From an uncultured Clostridia bacterium (GTDB lineage: Bacteria > Bacillota > Clostridia > Oscillospirales > Ruminococcaceae): a stretch of 7,546 nt of DNA. Below the pieces are notes generated by a model. The model worked only from the letters and a program-made list of their open reading frames with translations. It made no database searches and was not told the DNA's origin. The translations under genes and the position numbers were made by a program. Location of the stretch: NCBI GenBank assembly GCA_946533615.1, contig CAMNBY010000242.1, positions 1 through 7,546 of the forward strand. Reading direction: 5' to 3'. Below, piece by piece: positions 6,269 through 7,546 of this stretch; position 1 is the first letter of the stretch; the number at the start of each line of letters is the position of its first letter.

Positions 6269-7345
6269 TCAGTCGTCCGTGTCCTCGGGCTCCTCCTCGG
6301 GCAGCGGCACCTCGGGAAGAATGTCGATCCTGTAGCCCGTCAGGCCTGCCGCCAGCTTGGCGTTCTGACCCTTGTTGCCGATCGCCAGAGAGAGCTGGTT
6401 GTTCGGAACGATGACCCTGCACTCCCTGATCTCCTCGTCCTCGTAGACCTCGACGCTCTTGACCTCTGCGGGAGCCAGCGCCTTGGCAATGAACTCCTCG
6501 GGATCCTCGCTCCAGAGAATAATGTCGATCTTCTCGCCCTTGAGCTCGTTTACAATGGCAGTGATTCTGGACTTGCCCGGGCCGATGCAGGCTCCGATAG
6601 CGTCAACGTTCGGGTCGTGGCTGATGACTGCTACCTTGCTCCTTGCGCCGGCAACTCGCGAGATGGCCTTTACCTCTACGATGCCGTCCGCGATCTCGGG
6701 GATCTCGCGCTCAAACAGCCTCTTAACAAGCTCTCTGTGCGTCCTCGAAATGCGTATCGAGGGCTTCTTCTCGGGAGAGGAAACACCTACGACGTATACG
6801 CTGATAACATCGCCCGGCTTGAGTACCTCTCCGGGGATCTGCTCTTTTCTGATAAAATATACTTCGTTCTTGTCGATCGTAACTACTGCGTTCAGTGTCG
6901 CGGGCTCTACCTTCTGAACTACGGCAGGCACGCACTCGCAGACCTTGTCCTTGTACTGCTCGATAAGCTTCTCGCGCTCAAAGCCCTTGATCTCGTGCTT
7001 GATCGACTGCTTTGCGTTCTGCGCCGCAACTCGGCCGAACTTTCCGGGGTTGAGCTTGATCTCTGCTACACCGCCGACTCTCGCCCTCTTGCTGAGCGTC
7101 CTCGCTTCGTCAAGACTGATCTGATTGTCGGGATCTTCAGGCTCGCCCTCAACGATCTCTTTCAGTATCTTCATCTCGAACTTGCCCGTCTCGGGCTCGA
7201 TCTCTACCGAGATGTTCTCGCAGTTCGGATAATCTTTCTTGATCGCCTTCATTATGCCGCTCTTGACCGTCTCTATCAGTGCCTCAGCATCAATGTCGTT
7301 CTCCTTCTCTAAGAGCGTCAGCGCCTCAAATAATTCCTTGTTCAT
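6269..7345 (-). CDS. nusA: Transcription termination/antitermination protein NusA
   Basis: NusA binds RNA polymerase and nascent RNA, affecting pausing, intrinsic termination and antitermination. The 358-residue product has the Gram-positive layout: polymerase-binding N-terminal domain (1-125), S1 domain (about 133-200), KH1 (about 205-275) and KH2 (about 280-345), then a short acidic tail (346-358). It lacks the C-terminal acidic repeats of E. coli NusA, as usual in Firmicutes. KH2 has a normal GNKG loop (323-326). KH1 reads GACIGPGKSRI, so the GxxG loop is GPGK (255-258) instead of the usual GPKG or GMRG. The start fits the family (MNKELFEAL). Its ribosome site AAGGAAGG (7360-7367) is 14 bases away, rather far. 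It is the first operon gene here because rimP is absent from the upstream position. Confidence 0.97.
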   Translation of the reverse strand: MNKELFEALTLLEKENDIDAEALIETVKSGIMKAIKKDYPNCENISVEIEPETGKFEMKILKEIVEGEPEDPDNQISLDEARTLSKRARVGGVAEIKLNPGKFGRVAAQNAKQSIKHEIKGFEREKLIEQYKDKVCECVPAVVQKVEPATLNAVVTIDKNEVYFIRKEQIPGEVLKPGDVISVYVVGVSSPEKKPSIRISRTHRELVKRLFEREIPEIADGIVEVKAISRVAGARSKVAVISHDPNVDAIGACIGPGKSRITAIVNELKGEKIDIILWSEDPEEFIAKALAPAEVKSVEVYEDEEIRECRVIVPNNQLSLAIGNKGQNAKLAAGLTGYRIDILPEVPLPEEEPEDTDD

Positions 7346-7349
7346 TTTT

Positions 7350-7385
7350 TCAAACCAATCCTTCCTTATTCATGTCCCTGTCCAT
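7350..7385 (-). CDS. Possible leader peptide before nusA (11 residues)
   Basis: On the minus strand an ATG at 7385 opens MDRDMNKEGLV followed by TGA at 7352-7350, only four bases before the nusA ATG. AAGGAG (7396-7401) lies ten bases upstream, a better-placed ribosome site than that of nusA itself. Residues 5-8 (MNKE, from ATGAATAAGGAA) nearly repeat the first four codons of nusA (ATGAACAAGGAA), 28 bases away, so part of this sequence may come from a small duplication. The same frame also extends upstream to an ATG at 7421 (23 residues), with a poor site. It could couple translation into nusA or be chance; there is no direct proof of translation. Confidence 0.35.
   Translation of the reverse strand: MDRDMNKEGLV
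7360..7367 (-). promoter_or_regulatory. nusA ribosome binding site, long spacing
   Basis: AAGGAAGG on the minus strand is the only purine-rich site before nusA. It lies 14 bases from the ATG, longer than the usual 5-10, and falls inside codons 7-9 of the possible leader peptide, in the segment that resembles the nusA start. The weak placement would suit re-initiation by ribosomes finishing the leader frame. Confidence 0.55.
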
Positions 7386-7434
7386 CCGCTCCGCGCTCCT
7401 TCCGCCGGCGTGTCCCGTCATTACCCTCGTGCTA

Positions 7435-7471
7435 TTGGGGGAGACCCTTTTGAAAAAGGGTCATCCCCCAA
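7435..7471 (-). repeat. Strong 16-bp hairpin in the nusA leader
   Basis: The arms TTGGGGGAGACCCTTT (7435-7450) and AAAGGGTCATCCCCCAA (7455-7471) pair along their whole length with one bulged A (7463) around a short loop. On the minus strand it is preceded by a G-rich stretch (complement of 7472-7482). From memory, hairpins of this look (GGGGG...CCCTTTT...AAAAGGG...CCCCC next to a G-rich or C-rich flank) recur between genes in Ruminococcaceae. No T tract follows on either strand at once, so it is not a classical terminator. It may be a mobile intergenic repeat or a processing site in the nusA leader. Confidence 0.7.
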
Positions 7472-7510
7472 ACCCCCTCCCTAAAACTTCTAATGATTTT
7501 TGGCGAGGGC

Positions 7511-7538
7511 GCCTGATATTTCCCAAAATTCATCAGGC
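7511..7538 (-). repeat. Small hairpin at the right edge
   Basis: GCCTGAT (7511-7517) pairs with ATCAGGC (7532-7538). Inside, ATTT (7518-7521) can pair with AAAT (7526-7529) around CCCA, leaving a two-base bulge. On the plus strand it is preceded by GATTTTTGG; on the minus strand it is followed by GCCCTCGCC, with no U tract. It could be part of the end of an unseen upstream gene or of the operon leader. The remaining right-hand sequence shows no gene or clear promoter. Confidence 0.4.
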
Positions 7539-7546
7539 TTTGAAGT

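Noticed and set aside
6617..7312. A 231-codon plus-strand frame opposite nusA.
   Set aside because: It has the same codon-aligned antisense relation to nusA and no recognisable domain; it is a shadow of the real gene.
7472..7482. G-quadruplex on the minus strand (GGGAGGGGGTTTGGGGG).
   Set aside because: Only three clear G-tracts lie close together, and one of them is part of the hairpin stem; a stable three-tier quadruplex would need a distant fourth tract.

Overview
The window holds most of a Gram-positive nusA-infB transcription/translation operon, read entirely on the minus strand (right to left). Protein features point to Clostridia: a short NusA without the C-terminal acidic repeats of proteobacteria, the YlxR and YlxQ genes between nusA and infB, and an IF2 with a single short N-terminal domain plus a Lys/Glu/Ala/Pro-rich linker. 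The fairly high GC, AAGGAGG-type ribosome sites and style of intergenic repeats suggest Ruminococcaceae/Oscillospiraceae. The family-level placement is inference.

Layout in transcription order: a leader of about 200 bases with a strong 16-bp hairpin and a possible 11-residue leader peptide (7546-7346); nusA (7345-6269); ylxR/rnpM (6248-5979); ylxQ (5989-5666); infB (5641-3128); a 196-base gap with an 89-base structured repeat and eight in-phase heptamers (3127-2932); two related putative lipoprotein genes (2931-1753 and 1724-660); rimP (663-196); then two more tandem copies of the structured repeat (195-28).

NusA, RnpM (YlxR), the L7Ae-like YlxQ, IF2 and RimP form the usual set linking transcription elongation/antitermination, RNA processing, 30S maturation and translation initiation. 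The odd point is gene order. rimP normally lies directly before nusA; here it follows infB, after two lipoprotein genes, and its start overlaps the second one by ATGA. The block lipoprotein-lipoprotein-rimP is bracketed by direct copies of the same repeat, so a repeat-associated rearrangement is possible but not shown.

No transposase, CRISPR array, tRNA, rRNA or defence system was found. The most unusual material is the unrecognised lipoprotein pair, the multi-hairpin repeat (one copy supplies the infB stop codon), the heptamer array, the altered KH1 loop of NusA, and the nusA leader, which seems to contain a small duplication of the nusA start.
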